From: Solibacteraceae bacterium
Lineage (GTDB): Bacteria > Acidobacteriota > Terriglobia > Bryobacterales > Bryobacteraceae
Direction: 5' to 3'
Length of the DNA stretch: 64,000 nt
Assembly: GCA_021324015.1 (NCBI GenBank)
Contig: JAJPJX010000159.1
Span: forward strand, 186,001 to 250,000
A program made the translations under genes and the position numbers. Numbering within the stretch: the stretch's first letter is position 1; the number at the start of each line of letters is the position of its first letter. Below the pieces are notes generated by a model, which saw only the letters and a program-made list of their open reading frames with translations, ran no database searches and was not told the DNA's origin. Of this stretch, positions 50,564-58,997 are shown in pieces.

Positions 50564-51421
50564 TTAACAAAGGCTCAACTCGATCTGGTTCACTTTGGTG
50601 ATCACCTGCTCGGCAGTCTGCGGAAACTGCGCCAGTACGCGCAGCGCCTGCGCGGCCGGAAACGCGGCCGCGATCTCCGGCGGTTCGGGATGCGGAGAGG
50701 CGGGAAACGGGGACATGCCGATGGCATCCGCGAGTTGGGAACCGGCATGCACCAGGCGGATGAGCGCGGCGTCGCGCAGCGGTCCGGCGGGCGGGCATTC
50801 GTGCAGTGCCGCGACGTTCTGCAATTCCATCGGGCAGCCCCACTGCCCGAGCAGCCAGCGGCCCGCTTCTGCGTGATCCAGGTGAAATTCCTGCCTTTCG
50901 GTTTCCAGGAGGCCGCGCTGTTCAGCCTCCGCCAGTTTCATCGCCTCCTCGTACTCAGGAAAGGTGCGCAGCAGCGCCAGCCGGCCGATGTCATGGATCA
51001 GGCCGGCGGTATAGGCGGTCTCCTTCTCCAGGTCGAAATGTTCCGCCAGCCGCTCGCACACGAGCGCCGTGGTCAGGCTGTGCCGCCAGCATAGGTGCGT
51101 CAGCACGCTGCGCCGGGTATCCACCAGGCCGCGCATGGCGGTGGTGAGAATCAGCGCGCTCACCCGGTTCAGGCCCAGGATCGCCAGCGCGTGCAGTACG
51201 GACTTGATTTCGTTCCGGCAATCCAGCAGCGGCGAGTTGGCGAGGCGCAGCATTTCCGCGGTCATCACCGCATCGGTGCGCATCAGGCTCACGATCTGGG
51301 CCAGCGGCACATTGGGCTGCCCGATCAGCTTCAACAGTTGCAGCGCCACCGGGCGAAACGGAGGCACCTCCCGCAGCAGGCGGGTGCGAATGGCGACCGG
51401 ATTGTCTGCAAGCGAGGTCAT
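50564..51421 (-). CDS. HDOD-domain signalling protein
   Basis: A 285-residue protein of one HDOD domain (about 15-205): QLLKLIGQPNVPLAQIVSLMRTDAVMTAEMLRLANSP and YTAGLIHDIGRLALL, where the HD pair is kept (HDIGRL). HDOD proteins regulate signalling, motility or c-di-GMP systems; many lack the catalytic HD, but here it is present. Its start lies 2 bases after the histidine-kinase stop, so both are co-expressed and the HDOD protein may act downstream of the kinase. Confidence 0.85.
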   Translation of the reverse strand: MTSLADNPVAIRTRLLREVPPFRPVALQLLKLIGQPNVPLAQIVSLMRTDAVMTAEMLRLANSPLLDCRNEIKSVLHALAILGLNRVSALILTTAMRGLVDTRRSVLTHLCWRHSLTTALVCERLAEHFDLEKETAYTAGLIHDIGRLALLRTFPEYEEAMKLAEAEQRGLLETERQEFHLDHAEAGRWLLGQWGCPMELQNVAALHECPPAGPLRDAALIRLVHAGSQLADAIGMSPFPASPHPEPPEIAAAFPAAQALRVLAQFPQTAEQVITKVNQIELSLC

Positions 51422-51423
51422 CG

Positions 51424-52893
51424 TTACGATCCGGTGGGGAGCACGGGCTGGCGAGCCGCCGCGGCCCGGTAGATCGCCGCCATGAGTTCGGCGGCGTCAA
51501 TGGGCTTTGAGACATAGCCGTCCATGCCGGCTTCCAGGCAGCGCTGCCTGTCTCCGTGCATAGCGTGCGCCGTCAGCGCCACGATCGGGATGCGCGTGCC
51601 GCTCTGACTCCCGCGCCGGCGAACCTCCGCCGTGGTTTCCAGCCCGTCCATTTCCGGCATCTGGATGTCCATGAGAATCAGGTCGAAGGTCTGCCGCTCG
51701 AGGAGCGATAACACTTGGTGGCCGGTCGCCGCCACGGTCACGGCATGGCCGGCGTCTTTGAGCAGGCACAGGACGAGTTGGCGGCTGGGCTCGTTGTCCT
51801 CGGCGAGCAGCACCGAGAGAGGACCGGTTGCCGGCGGCGGACCGGCTTCCGGAAGAGCCTCGGCGGCCAGTGCGGCGGTCGTGCCGAACCGGCAGGTGAA
51901 GTGGAAGGTGCTGCCGCGCCCCGGTTCGCTCTCCACCCAGATGCGGCTGCCCATCATCTCCACCAGCCGCGTCGAGATCGCCAGCCCCAGGCCGGTGCCG
52001 CCGTACAGCCGCGTGGTCGAGCCGTCGGCCTGGCGGAACGGCTCGAAGATCAGAGCCTGCTTTTCGGGGGGGATGCCGATGCCCGTATCCGAAACAGCGA
52101 AGTGCGCGGCCAGATGCTGGTCCGCCGAGGGCATCCTGCTGACCCGCACGCGCACCGCGCCTGCGCTGGTGAACTTGATGGCATTGCCCAGCAGGTTCAG
52201 CAGCACCTGGCGGAGCCGTACCGCGTCCCCGACGACCTCATCCGGAACATCCGGATCCACTTCGCCTGAAACAACCAGGCCCTTTTGGGCGGCCGCGGCG
52301 GCCAGCGTCTTGGTGGAGCTTTCCACGCAGGCCCGCAGCGTGAAGGGTTCGTTGTTCAGGTCGAGCCGGCCCGCCTCGATCTTGGAAAAGTCCAGAATGT
52401 CGTCGATCACGCGCATCAGCGACTCGGCCGAATCCTTGACGGTTTCGAGGTAGTCCCTCTGTTCCTCGGAAAGCTGTGTCTGCAGGGTCAGATCGGTGAA
52501 GCCCAGCACGCCATTCATGGGCGTGCGGATCTCGTGGCTCATATTGGCCAGGAACTGACTCTTGAGGCGGTTGGCTTCCTGAGCCTCGTGAAGCAGGAGC
52601 ACCAGTTCGTCGCGCGACTGGCGCAGCCGCCCCACCATGTGGTTGAAGGCCGCCGCCAGTTCCCCGACTTCATCCTGGCGATGGAGGGGAGCGGACTGGC
52701 TGAGGTCGCCCTGCCCCACTCGCTTCGTGAAGCCGATCAGGTCCTTCAGCGGCAGCAGCATGCGGCGCCGATACAGGGAGTGCAGCAGGATCAGGACAAC
52801 GAGCGCTGCCACGCTAGCCGCCACGCCGCCACCGATCATCCAGGTCATCACGAGCGCCCAGGCGAGCCCTCGAAATGTGGTTGGGACCGGCAT
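51424..52893 (-). CDS. Hybrid sensor histidine kinase/response regulator
   Basis: A 489-residue hybrid kinase. One N-terminal membrane helix (about 8-38), a HAMP domain (about 40-95), a HisKA domain with phospho-acceptor [10 protein letters not shown] (His near 118), an HATPase domain ([34 protein letters not shown]) and a C-terminal receiver with the phosphate-accepting Asp in [13 protein letters not shown]. No periplasmic input domain is present after the single helix, so the signal probably comes from the membrane or from a partner such as the CHASE2 protein encoded divergently. It is coupled to the HDOD gene. Confidence 0.9.
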   Translation of the reverse strand: MPVPTTFRGLAWALVMTWMIGGGVAASVAALVVLILLHSLYRRRMLLPLKDLIGFTKRVGQGDLSQSAPLHRQDEVGELAAAFNHMVGRLRQSRDELVLLLHEAQEANRLKSQFLANMSHEIRTPMNGVLGFTDLTLQTQLSEEQRDYLETVKDSAESLMRVIDDILDFSKIEAGRLDLNNEPFTLRACVESSTKTLAAAAAQKGLVVSGEVDPDVPDEVVGDAVRLRQVLLNLLGNAIKFTSAGAVRVRVSRMPSADQHLAAHFAVSDTGIGIPPEKQALIFEPFRQADGSTTRLYGGTGLGLAISTRLVEMMGSRIWVESEPGRGSTFHFTCRFGTTAALAAEALPEAGPPPATGPLSVLLAEDNEPSRQLVLCLLKDAGHAVTVAATGHQVLSLLERQTFDLILMDIQMPEMDGLETTAEVRRRGSQSGTRIPIVALTAHAMHGDRQRCLEAGMDGYVSKPIDAAELMAAIYRAAAARQPVLPTGS

Positions 52894-53022
52894 TCTGTCA
52901 GTCTCCCGAATGCCAGACCAGCTTCACAAAAATGCTCCGCCGGCCGGCCAGCCAGCAGGGTATCCAGGCAGCCGGCCGTCACTTTCCAATAGGCACGCCT
53001 ATAGTCGGGCATTTCCCTCCAT

Positions 53023-53105
53023 GTGGGTTCACAGCCGGCAGCGAAATCTCCGGTCACAGTACTTATCGGGTAGACCGGGTATTTTCGTTAGCCGGAGAAA
53101 CCCGC
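53023..53105. other. Long interrupted palindrome between the kinase and CHASE2 genes
   Basis: Nested pairings on one strand: GTGGGTT (53023-53029) with AACCCGC (53099-53105), CCGG (53035-53038) with CCGG (53092-53095), CGAAA (53042-53046) with TTTCG (53083-53087), and CCGGTC (53050-53055) with GACCGG (53073-53078), leaving a 17-base loop. It lies in the 260-base gap between divergent genes. It could be a structured leader on either side or a protein-binding palindrome. I do not match it to a known riboswitch. Confidence 0.5.
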
Positions 53106-53153
53106 AAGTAGTTCTTGATTCGCCGCCGCTCCGGTGATAGGGTGGCCTTCTGC

Positions 53154-54446
53154 ATGCGGCGGTGGCGGCAACGGATCCGGCGGGGCTGGCTGGTGGTGCG
53201 CGGCCGCTGGCGGCTGCTGACTCTTTCGGCCATTTGCCTGGCCGGATCGTTTCTGCTGGAGACCGGTCCGCAACTGCTGGGGGGCGAGGCGGGCTGCTCC
53301 CCCGAGGACTACCAGTCGATCCTCAGCCCGGCCTACTATTACCATCGCTGGACGCGCCTGAACCGGCCGACGGTCCACAACCAGAACACCCGTGTGATCA
53401 GCATCAGCCCGGAATCCGAGGGACAGGAAGCCATCAGCACCCCCTGCAAGGCGCGCGCTCTGCACGCCCGCATCGTCTCGGTGCTGGCCGCTCTGCGGCG
53501 CCCGCCGGCGGTCATCATTCTGGACTACACCTACCGCACGGATTACTGCGCCGACAAGGCGCCGGAATCCCAGCTTCTGCAGAAGGCGCTGCTCTCAGCC
53601 TCGCTAGCCGGAATCCCGGTGGCGCTGGGGCTCTCGGACCTGACCCAGGACGAGATCGAGGACGAACGGCGCCAGGCCGCCTTTCCCCGCCGGCTAAAAG
53701 CCGATGAAAGCGTGCTCGACTCCCTGCAATGGCGCCCCCTGCCGGAGAGCCCCACCGTGCGGTACGGACTGGTCCGTGTGCGCTGCGACGTGGAGCGCCT
53801 GGCGCTGGGTTGGCCGGCCTACGTGGATGACCGTTTGCAGCAGTTCCAGGTGTTCCCCACCCTGGCGAAAGCGGCTATCAGCGCGTACGGCCCCGGCAGC
53901 GAAGACCCGCAACTGGCGGCTTTGGAAAAAGCCGGCTGGGATGTCTTCGTTCCCTTCCTGGCGGAGAAGGAAATTCGGGCCTATCCCGCGCGCCGGGTGC
54001 TGGCGCGGGACCCGGCCGTGGCGGGCGACCTGGCTTCCAGATTTGTGATCATCTGCGACTTCGTGGGGGACAGCTTCGCCAGCCCGGTGGGCAAGATCCC
54101 CGGCGGGTTGTTTCACGCCAACTACATCGAATCGGTGCTCAGCAGCAGCTACTTCCGGCCCGTGCCGGGCTACTGGACGCTTCTGGTGAGCGCTGCCTGG
54201 TTCGCCGCGATCGAACTGATTTTTCGCAAATTGAAGGACTCCGTGTGGAAGCCGATTGCGGCGGCGGTGGCCGCCACCGGCGTCTTCGTGGCTGTCTTCT
54301 TCGTGGTGGTGGCACGGCTGTTCAACTGTTACATGTTGCTCTGGCCCCCGAGCGCGGCGTTCATCGCCGGGAAGTCCTGGGGCGTGATCGAGGACCGGCT
54401 GCGGGGCGCGAGCGAGGCCAACGGGCGTCCGGCGGCAGCGCACTGA
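53154..54446 (+). CDS. CHASE2-domain membrane sensor protein without output domain
   Basis: A protein of about 430 residues. ATG 53154 is chosen although in-frame GTG and TTG starts exist upstream (53115, 53139). One N-terminal membrane helix (about 18-34), a large extracellular CHASE2 domain (roughly 40-330: TRVISISPESEG, AVIILDYTYRTDYC, FVIICDFVGDSFASPVGKIPG) and three C-terminal membrane helices (about 338-418). No kinase, cyclase or GGDEF domain follows, so output must be through a partner. It is divergent from the hybrid kinase, which has no own sensor domain, making the two a plausible split receptor. Confidence 0.8.
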   Translation: MRRWRQRIRRGWLVVRGRWRLLTLSAICLAGSFLLETGPQLLGGEAGCSPEDYQSILSPAYYYHRWTRLNRPTVHNQNTRVISISPESEGQEAISTPCKARALHARIVSVLAALRRPPAVIILDYTYRTDYCADKAPESQLLQKALLSASLAGIPVALGLSDLTQDEIEDERRQAAFPRRLKADESVLDSLQWRPLPESPTVRYGLVRVRCDVERLALGWPAYVDDRLQQFQVFPTLAKAAISAYGPGSEDPQLAALEKAGWDVFVPFLAEKEIRAYPARRVLARDPAVAGDLASRFVIICDFVGDSFASPVGKIPGGLFHANYIESVLSSSYFRPVPGYWTLLVSAAWFAAIELIFRKLKDSVWKPIAAAVAATGVFVAVFFVVVARLFNCYMLLWPPSAAFIAGKSWGVIEDRLRGASEANGRPAAAH

Positions 54447-54468
54447 AGAGAGGATCTGGAGGAAAGCA

Positions 54469-54705
54469 ATGGCGTCACCAATCATTCTCGGCCTGTTGAT
54501 TTCGGCCGGTCTGGTTTTGAGCGGCCCGGCCGGTTTCGCGGCGCCCCAAAGCTCGCAGACTGCCGACCAGGGCACGGCGGAGAAGACCGGAAGGGGCTCC
54601 AAAGCCGGCACGAAGAAGGCGAAGAAGGCGAAGAAGACAGAGGGCGCGGCACCGCAAAAGGGTAGCAGGGGTCCCAAGACAGGGCCTAAGAAAAAGCAGG
54701 GATAG
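54469..54705 (+). CDS. Small secreted Lys-rich protein
   Basis: A 78-residue protein with GGAGG 8 bases before ATG 54469. The signal peptide is about 1-24 (ending GFAAPQ). The mature part is very rich in Lys, Gly and Thr with the tripeptide-like stretch KKAKKAKK. Such peptides are likely exported and could bind nucleic acids, anionic polymers or act as a structural protein; the function is unknown. It begins a plus-strand series of short genes. Confidence 0.5.
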   Translation: MASPIILGLLISAGLVLSGPAGFAAPQSSQTADQGTAEKTGRGSKAGTKKAKKAKKTEGAAPQKGSRGPKTGPKKKQG

Positions 54706-54773
54706 CACCCCCTGGAGACGGCCGGTTCCGTGGCGTCGGGAACAAACTTGGTGCGGCCCCGGTCTATTCAGAT

Positions 54774-55664
54774 ATGTGCATCCGATATCTGCTGGCGGCG
54801 CTGCTCGCCACGGCGGCAGCCGCCCAGGAGCCGCTTGCCAGGACGCGGTTCGAAGCACAAAAGGGACTGATGTTCGCCGATTTCGTGGTCCGGGGCAGGA
54901 CGGTGTCGCTGGCTATCGACTCGGGGTCGAAGCACTGCACGCTGGATCTCGAAAAGGCCCGGGAACTGGGCATCAACATCGACCAGGCGGCCCTCAGCTC
55001 CGGCCCGCATACGCAGAGCGGGCCGCTCGAAGTGCGCGTGGCCGAGAACGTGACGTATGAACTCGGCGCGGTCCGCATTACCGCGCCCATCACGGTGGTC
55101 TATTCCCTGAATTTTCTGGCCAAACGCATCGGGCGGCCGGTGGACGGCATCGTCGGCGCGGACCTGTTCCGCAGCTTCGTGCTGGAATTCGACTATGCCG
55201 GGCAGGAGGTGCGGGCCTGCCGGCCGGAGACCTACGTCCCGCCGGCGAACGCCCGTGCTCTGCGCGTGGAGGAAGCCGGCGGCCAGTTCACCGTGCGCGG
55301 GAAGATCCTGCCGGCGCCGGGCGCGCCGCCGGTGGAAGGGACCTTCGCGCTGGACACGGGGGCCACGGGCGTGGATGCGGTGCTGTGGAAGCCTTGCGCC
55401 GAACGCAGCGAGATCGCGGCGGCCGCGCGGGTCACCCGGACCGTCGAATCCACCTCGTTCGGCGGTGACCGCAAGGCCAGGATGGCCCGTCTCGGCGGAC
55501 TGGTGGTGGGCGATGCCCGCATCCAGGATGCCGAAGTGCGGCTGAGCGATGCGTATGTCAGCGGAGATGTGCCCTCCAGCTTGTGCGGCAACCTGGGCTC
55601 AGGCTTCTTCCAGCGCTTCCAGGCGGTCTTCGATATTCCCCACGCGAGGCTGTGGCTGCGGTGA
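54774..55664 (+). CDS. Secreted retropepsin-like aspartic protease-related protein
   Basis: A 296-residue protein with a signal peptide (MCIRYLLAALLATAAAAQ). It carries two retropepsin-like half-domains: SLAIDSGSKHC near 44-54 and FALDTGATGVDAV near 190-202, each with a downstream Gly-rich strand (VDGIVGADLF, SLCGNLGSGF). This is the architecture of a pepsin-like fold formed by two DxG-containing halves. The first half has Asp-Ser-Gly and the second Asp-Thr-Gly, so activity is possible. The substrate is unknown. It lies 69 bases after the Lys-rich peptide gene. Confidence 0.65.
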   Translation: MCIRYLLAALLATAAAAQEPLARTRFEAQKGLMFADFVVRGRTVSLAIDSGSKHCTLDLEKARELGINIDQAALSSGPHTQSGPLEVRVAENVTYELGAVRITAPITVVYSLNFLAKRIGRPVDGIVGADLFRSFVLEFDYAGQEVRACRPETYVPPANARALRVEEAGGQFTVRGKILPAPGAPPVEGTFALDTGATGVDAVLWKPCAERSEIAAAARVTRTVESTSFGGDRKARMARLGGLVVGDARIQDAEVRLSDAYVSGDVPSSLCGNLGSGFFQRFQAVFDIPHARLWLR

Positions 55665-55698
55665 GGGAGTAGAATGAACATGGGGCTGTGAAACAGAA

Positions 55699-55902
55699 AT
55701 GGGCGCGGTCCTGCTGATCCTGATGCTGGGGCTGTTTATCGGCCTGCTCTTCCTGTGGGTTGTGGCGGCAGTCTTGCTGGGCACAACCGTGTTCGCCAAG
55801 ATCGGAGAGTCGATGTGCGACGGTCTCGAGAATGGCTCTCCGCAGTCCGCTGTCAGCCTTGGAGGTGCACGTTTGTCAAGCCCGCTTGCCGGGCCCAGGT
55901 GA
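55699..55902 (+). CDS. Possible small membrane protein (67 aa)
   Basis: A reading frame with one long hydrophobic helix (about 3-31, LILMLGLFIGLLFLWVVAAVLL). There is no clear ribosome-binding site before the ATG and its last 50 bases overlap the end of the convergent radical SAM gene. It may be real, since the hydrophobic pattern is not typical of a shadow, but the support is modest. Confidence 0.35.
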   Translation: MGAVLLILMLGLFIGLLFLWVVAAVLLGTTVFAKIGESMCDGLENGSPQSAVSLGGARLSSPLAGPR

Positions 55903-56881
55903 CGGCCTGCTCGTATTCCTCGCGGGTAATGCGGCGCGACAGCGCCGGATACCGCTGTGCCTGCCAGGCGGGCCTGTACTGCGACATGAGGTTGACGTAC
56001 GTGCCGGGGCCGAGCTTGTGGGCTACAAAGTGCACAAAGGCGCCGGTGCCGGCCAGGTTGCGCGGCAGCACCAGGTGCCGGATCATCAGGCCACGCAGGG
56101 CGATGCCGTCTTCGTCCACCACCAGGTCACCCACCTGGCGATGCATCTCGGAGATGGCCGCGGCGGCCACTTCGGGGTAGTCGCCGGCGCCGGAGGAGTA
56201 TTTGGCGGCCGTGGGGCCGTCCGTGTACTTGAAATCCGGCAGGTAGATGTCCACGATGCCGTCCAGGAGGCGCACCGCCTCGAGCGATTCGTAGCCGCCG
56301 CAATTGTAAACCAGGGGAAGGCGCAGACCCCGCGGGATGGCGCTGCGCAGGGCCCGCACGATGTTGGGCACACAATGCGTGGGGGTGACCAGGTTGATGT
56401 TATGGCACCCCAGATCCGCGAGTTGCAGCATCAGGCGGCCGAGCGCCTCGTCGCTGAGGAACGAACCGTCGCCGCGGTGGCTGATCTCCCAGTTCTGGCA
56501 ATACGCACACAACAGATTGCAGCGGCTGAAGAAGATAGTGCCGGAGCCGTGCCGGCCGACCAGGGGTGCTTCCTCGCCGAAGTGCGGATGGGCGGCGGCC
56601 ACTCTGGCCCGGGAAACCGACTGGCACACGCCCTTCTCGCCGGCCAGCCGGTCGGCGCCGCATTGCCGGGGGCAGAGGCGGCAACTGCGATAGATGGAGA
56701 ACAGGGATTCGGCGCGCCGCGCGAGTTCTCCCGCGCTCTCCAGGTCCAGGTAAGCCGGGCGCCACTGCCGGCGAAGCATGACCCGCCGCGGACCGGTGGC
56801 GAGGGTCCCGGCGCCCAACAAGCCGAATGCGGCGCCGGCCCCCAGGATGCCGTCAAAAAAGCGCCGGGTGGAGCCGTCCAT
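55853..56881 (-). CDS. Radical SAM protein with twin-arginine leader
   Basis: A 342-residue radical SAM protein of the PflA/AmmeMemoRadiSam-like group. ATG 56881 is chosen because AGGAGAG is 10 bases upstream and the next residues form a typical twin-arginine leader, TRRFFDGILGAGAAFGLLG. The [4Fe-4S]-SAM cysteines are Cys121, Cys125 and Cys128 in CNLLCAYCQNW. An additional Cys cluster (Cys67, Cys70, Cys74, Cys86: CRLCPRQC) precedes it. A Tat signal on a radical SAM enzyme is unusual, because these enzymes normally need cytoplasmic reduction. It could be a membrane anchor instead. The HExxH protease gene starts upstream in the same direction. Confidence 0.8.
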   Translation of the reverse strand: MDGSTRRFFDGILGAGAAFGLLGAGTLATGPRRVMLRRQWRPAYLDLESAGELARRAESLFSIYRSCRLCPRQCGADRLAGEKGVCQSVSRARVAAAHPHFGEEAPLVGRHGSGTIFFSRCNLLCAYCQNWEISHRGDGSFLSDEALGRLMLQLADLGCHNINLVTPTHCVPNIVRALRSAIPRGLRLPLVYNCGGYESLEAVRLLDGIVDIYLPDFKYTDGPTAAKYSSGAGDYPEVAAAAISEMHRQVGDLVVDEDGIALRGLMIRHLVLPRNLAGTGAFVHFVAHKLGPGTYVNLMSQYRPAWQAQRYPALSRRITREEYEQAVTWARQAGLTNVHLQG

Positions 56882-56904
56882 AGTTGATCTCTCCTGGCGC
56901 TCCC

Positions 56905-57579
56905 CTATGGACCCCCTCCGGCGGACGCGACCTGGGGAGGGTTTTGCCGGAACAAGGGTCGCAGGCGGCCCCTCTGCATCGCCCGGATCTCTTTCTCTCC
57001 GAAGCGCAGGGAATCGCGCAGGAGGTGGGCGGCGGTGTAGAGGGAGGTTCCCACGCCGGACGATGCGTGCTTTTGCGTGCCGGCGAAGACGTGGTACATC
57101 TCGTGGGCGGCCACGCGGGCCAGGGCACGGCCCAGAAGGCGATCCTGTTCCTCCCGCGGAGCGCCCCGCATCGCGCGGCTGATGAAGCGCTGGACGACGT
57201 CGCAATCCACCCCACTGAAGGGCAGGACCTGGCCATCGGTGAGGTGGGTCCAGCCGAGCCGCCGGCGGCGGCTGGTGACCGGCAGGGGGGCTTCCCTGGC
57301 GGCGCAGGTGCCTTTAAAGGTCACCACCACCAGCTCGACGACGACGTCGTGCCCGGTGACGCCCTTCAACTCGCGCCAGTCGATGGCCACGCCCGCCGGC
57401 TCCATGATGGCCGCGAGTTCGGCCTGGAGCGCGCGAAACACCTGGGACGCGGGATCGTTCTCAAAGCTCGTATAGACCGTGATGGGGGCCGTGGAACTGC
57501 GACCGTCCTTCCCTTCCGCGGCGGCGGTGGCGCCCGTGAGCGCCAGGAAGGTCACCACGCACGCCCGAACATAACGCAT
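56905..57579 (-). CDS. Secreted HExxH metalloprotease-like protein
   Basis: A 224-residue protein with a signal peptide (about 1-21) and a zinc-binding helix AAHEMYHVFAG in which His159, Glu160 and His163 are kept. Downstream KHASSGVG may hold another ligand (His171). The rest has no catalytic family I can name. It is probably exported. It lies between the SagB-like and radical SAM genes on the same strand, 23 bases from the latter and 38 from the former. Confidence 0.6.
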   Translation of the reverse strand: MRYVRACVVTFLALTGATAAAEGKDGRSSTAPITVYTSFENDPASQVFRALQAELAAIMEPAGVAIDWRELKGVTGHDVVVELVVVTFKGTCAAREAPLPVTSRRRRLGWTHLTDGQVLPFSGVDCDVVQRFISRAMRGAPREEQDRLLGRALARVAAHEMYHVFAGTQKHASSGVGTSLYTAAHLLRDSLRFGEKEIRAMQRGRLRPLFRQNPPQVASAGGGP

Positions 57580-57617
57580 GCGATGGCTCCGTTTCGACCA
57601 ATAACGCTGGAAGGCCC

Positions 57618-58283
57618 TTACCTCCTTCCGACGGGTAGCAGATACAGGGGCTCCTCCCCTTCCTCGAGGCCAGCGACGCGCCGCACGCGGGCGTCTTCAA
57701 ACGCCCCGACGGGCACGCTGCCGAGCGCCAGGGCGGTGGCCTGGAGACAGACGTTCTGCGCGGCGTGGCCAGCCTCCATGTGGACATAGCGGGGGGCGCG
57801 CGATCCGTACTTAACGCTGGTGCGCGCATACACTCCCGCCAGCACCAGCACCAGCGGCGCTTCACGCACGCAGGACTGCTCCAACGCCGCCGGTGCCAGG
57901 TCTCTGCGGCGATCTCCTTCGGCCACCTGCCGCAGCGCGTGAGCGGCGGGCAGGTACTTGTAGACGCCCGGCGCCAGGCCTTCCACCTGGCCGCTCACGA
58001 CATAGATTTCCAGCGGATAAAGAGCGCCCGCCGAAGGGGCGCTGCGCCGTCCTTCGGGCGCGGTGATGCCCTGCGCCGCCCACAGAAGCTGCGCCACTTC
58101 CGCCAGCGTGGCGGGTGAGCCGGCATATTCCCGGACAGAGCGGCGCTGGGAAAGCGCTTCTTCGAGCGAGCAGCGGCCGGAGCGCCGCGGCTCGGGGAGC
58201 TTCAATGCCGCCGGCGCCCCCGCGCCCGGCGCCCCCCGGCCGCTGACAGCCGCCAGACCGGCCATCAGGGTTCGTCGATTCAT
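57618..58283 (-). CDS. SagB/ThcOx-type nitroreductase-family oxidoreductase
   Basis: A 221-residue FMN-dependent oxidoreductase of the SagB subgroup, which in azole peptide clusters oxidises azolines. Visible motifs are QRRSVREY, SAPSAGALYPLEIYVV and a C-terminal YVHMEAGHAAQNVCLQATALALG. The N-terminus MNRRTLMAGLAAVSG resembles a twin-arginine or Sec leader, so it may be exported, which is unusual for the family. ATG 58283 is used; an ATG at 58334 would add 17 residues without a leader-like start. It heads a minus-strand series with the HExxH protease and radical SAM genes. Confidence 0.82.
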   Translation of the reverse strand: MNRRTLMAGLAAVSGRGAPGAGAPAALKLPEPRRSGRCSLEEALSQRRSVREYAGSPATLAEVAQLLWAAQGITAPEGRRSAPSAGALYPLEIYVVSGQVEGLAPGVYKYLPAAHALRQVAEGDRRRDLAPAALEQSCVREAPLVLVLAGVYARTSVKYGSRAPRYVHMEAGHAAQNVCLQATALALGSVPVGAFEDARVRRVAGLEEGEEPLYLLPVGRR

Positions 58284-58343
58284 TAGACTATCAGATCCGA
58301 ATGTATGTATAGGCCAGGGAGTGGCCGGTGTCAAGGGGGCGTA

Positions 58344-58550
58344 CTACCAGTTGCAGCGGTTCGGGCACATCCAGTAGCCGCGCGGCAGAGTGCCGTCCGC
58401 GTTGTATTGCGGGGACCATTGCTCGCCGCACTTCCGGCACTCCAGCAGGAGATCAAACCGGTTCTGCACGCCCACTCCGAGCTTTTCCAATTGGGCGGCG
58501 GGCAGCGGCGCAAAGTGCAGTTTGGGCCCAGGTTGTTCCAGCGCTTTCAT
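58344..58550 (-). CDS. Small zinc-ribbon-like protein (68 aa)
   Basis: Begins MKALEQPGPKLHFAPLPA (ATG 58550; GGAG about 10 bases upstream) and ends with a Cys cluster: LECRKCGEQWS and WMCPNRCNW, a pattern typical of a zinc-ribbon. A longer reading frame up to 58679 lacks a better ribosome-binding site. It might bind nucleic acids or act as a partner of the neighbouring proteins; unknown. Confidence 0.5.
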   Translation of the reverse strand: MKALEQPGPKLHFAPLPAAQLEKLGVGVQNRFDLLLECRKCGEQWSPQYNADGTLPRGYWMCPNRCNW

Positions 58551-58617
58551 GGCAGGTCTCTCCTCAGCCATCTCCAGCATAACGCCGGCCGGGATGGCTG
58601 ACAATCGAGAAAAGGGA

Positions 58618-58705
58618 GGGACGGTCTGCCCGGCGGCGTTCTCGGGCGGCTGGCGAAGCAGCTCCTTCCGTTCTTGCATGGCACCAGCCGCGGGAAGACC
58701 GTCCC
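58618..58705. other. Large inverted repeat with nested stem
   Basis: GGGACGGTCT (58618-58627) pairs with AGACCGTCCC (58696-58705) over 68 bases. Inside it GCGGCTGG (58646-58653) pairs with CCAGCCGC (58684-58691). On the plus strand it is followed by TTTTATT, on the minus strand by TCCCTTTTCTC, so it could be a bidirectional terminator or a structured RNA. It lies in a 304-base stretch between the zinc-ribbon gene and the small membrane gene at 58855. Confidence 0.4.
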
Positions 58706-58854
58706 TTTTATTGGACGGCCTGGCGAGGAGGCCCGTTGCGGGCGGGAGCGGAAATAAGAGATCAGGTTCCTGTTACCCTGATCCAGGCCGTAAAATAATA
58801 GTAGAAGGATTTCCGAGACAGCCTGTGCCCGCACGAACCGGGCGGGAGGGCGAA

Positions 58855-58977
58855 ATGATCTCTCTGTTGCCTCTTTTCGCCATGCTAACCACCCGCGTGG
58901 GAATGTGGCAGGTGGTTTTCGTGGCTGTTTTCCTGGCGGCTATCTGGCTGCTGATATTCTTCCGATCCAGGTACTGA
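58855..58977 (+). CDS. Small membrane protein (40 aa)
   Basis: GGGAGG lies 6 bases before ATG 58855. The product MISLLPLFAMLTTRVGMWQ continues with one membrane helix (about 18-35, VVFVAVFLAAIWLLIFF) and a short basic end RSRY. An AT-rich stretch with TAAAAT (58791-58796) upstream could be its promoter. Function unknown; membrane micropeptide. Confidence 0.55.
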   Translation: MISLLPLFAMLTTRVGMWQVVFVAVFLAAIWLLIFFRSRY

Positions 58978-58997
58978 GATCCCGAGGTCCTGACGAT

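Noticed and set aside
52848-53057. A 69-residue minus-strand frame overlapping the kinase start
   Set aside because: It overlaps both the kinase and the palindrome, and no family was recognised.
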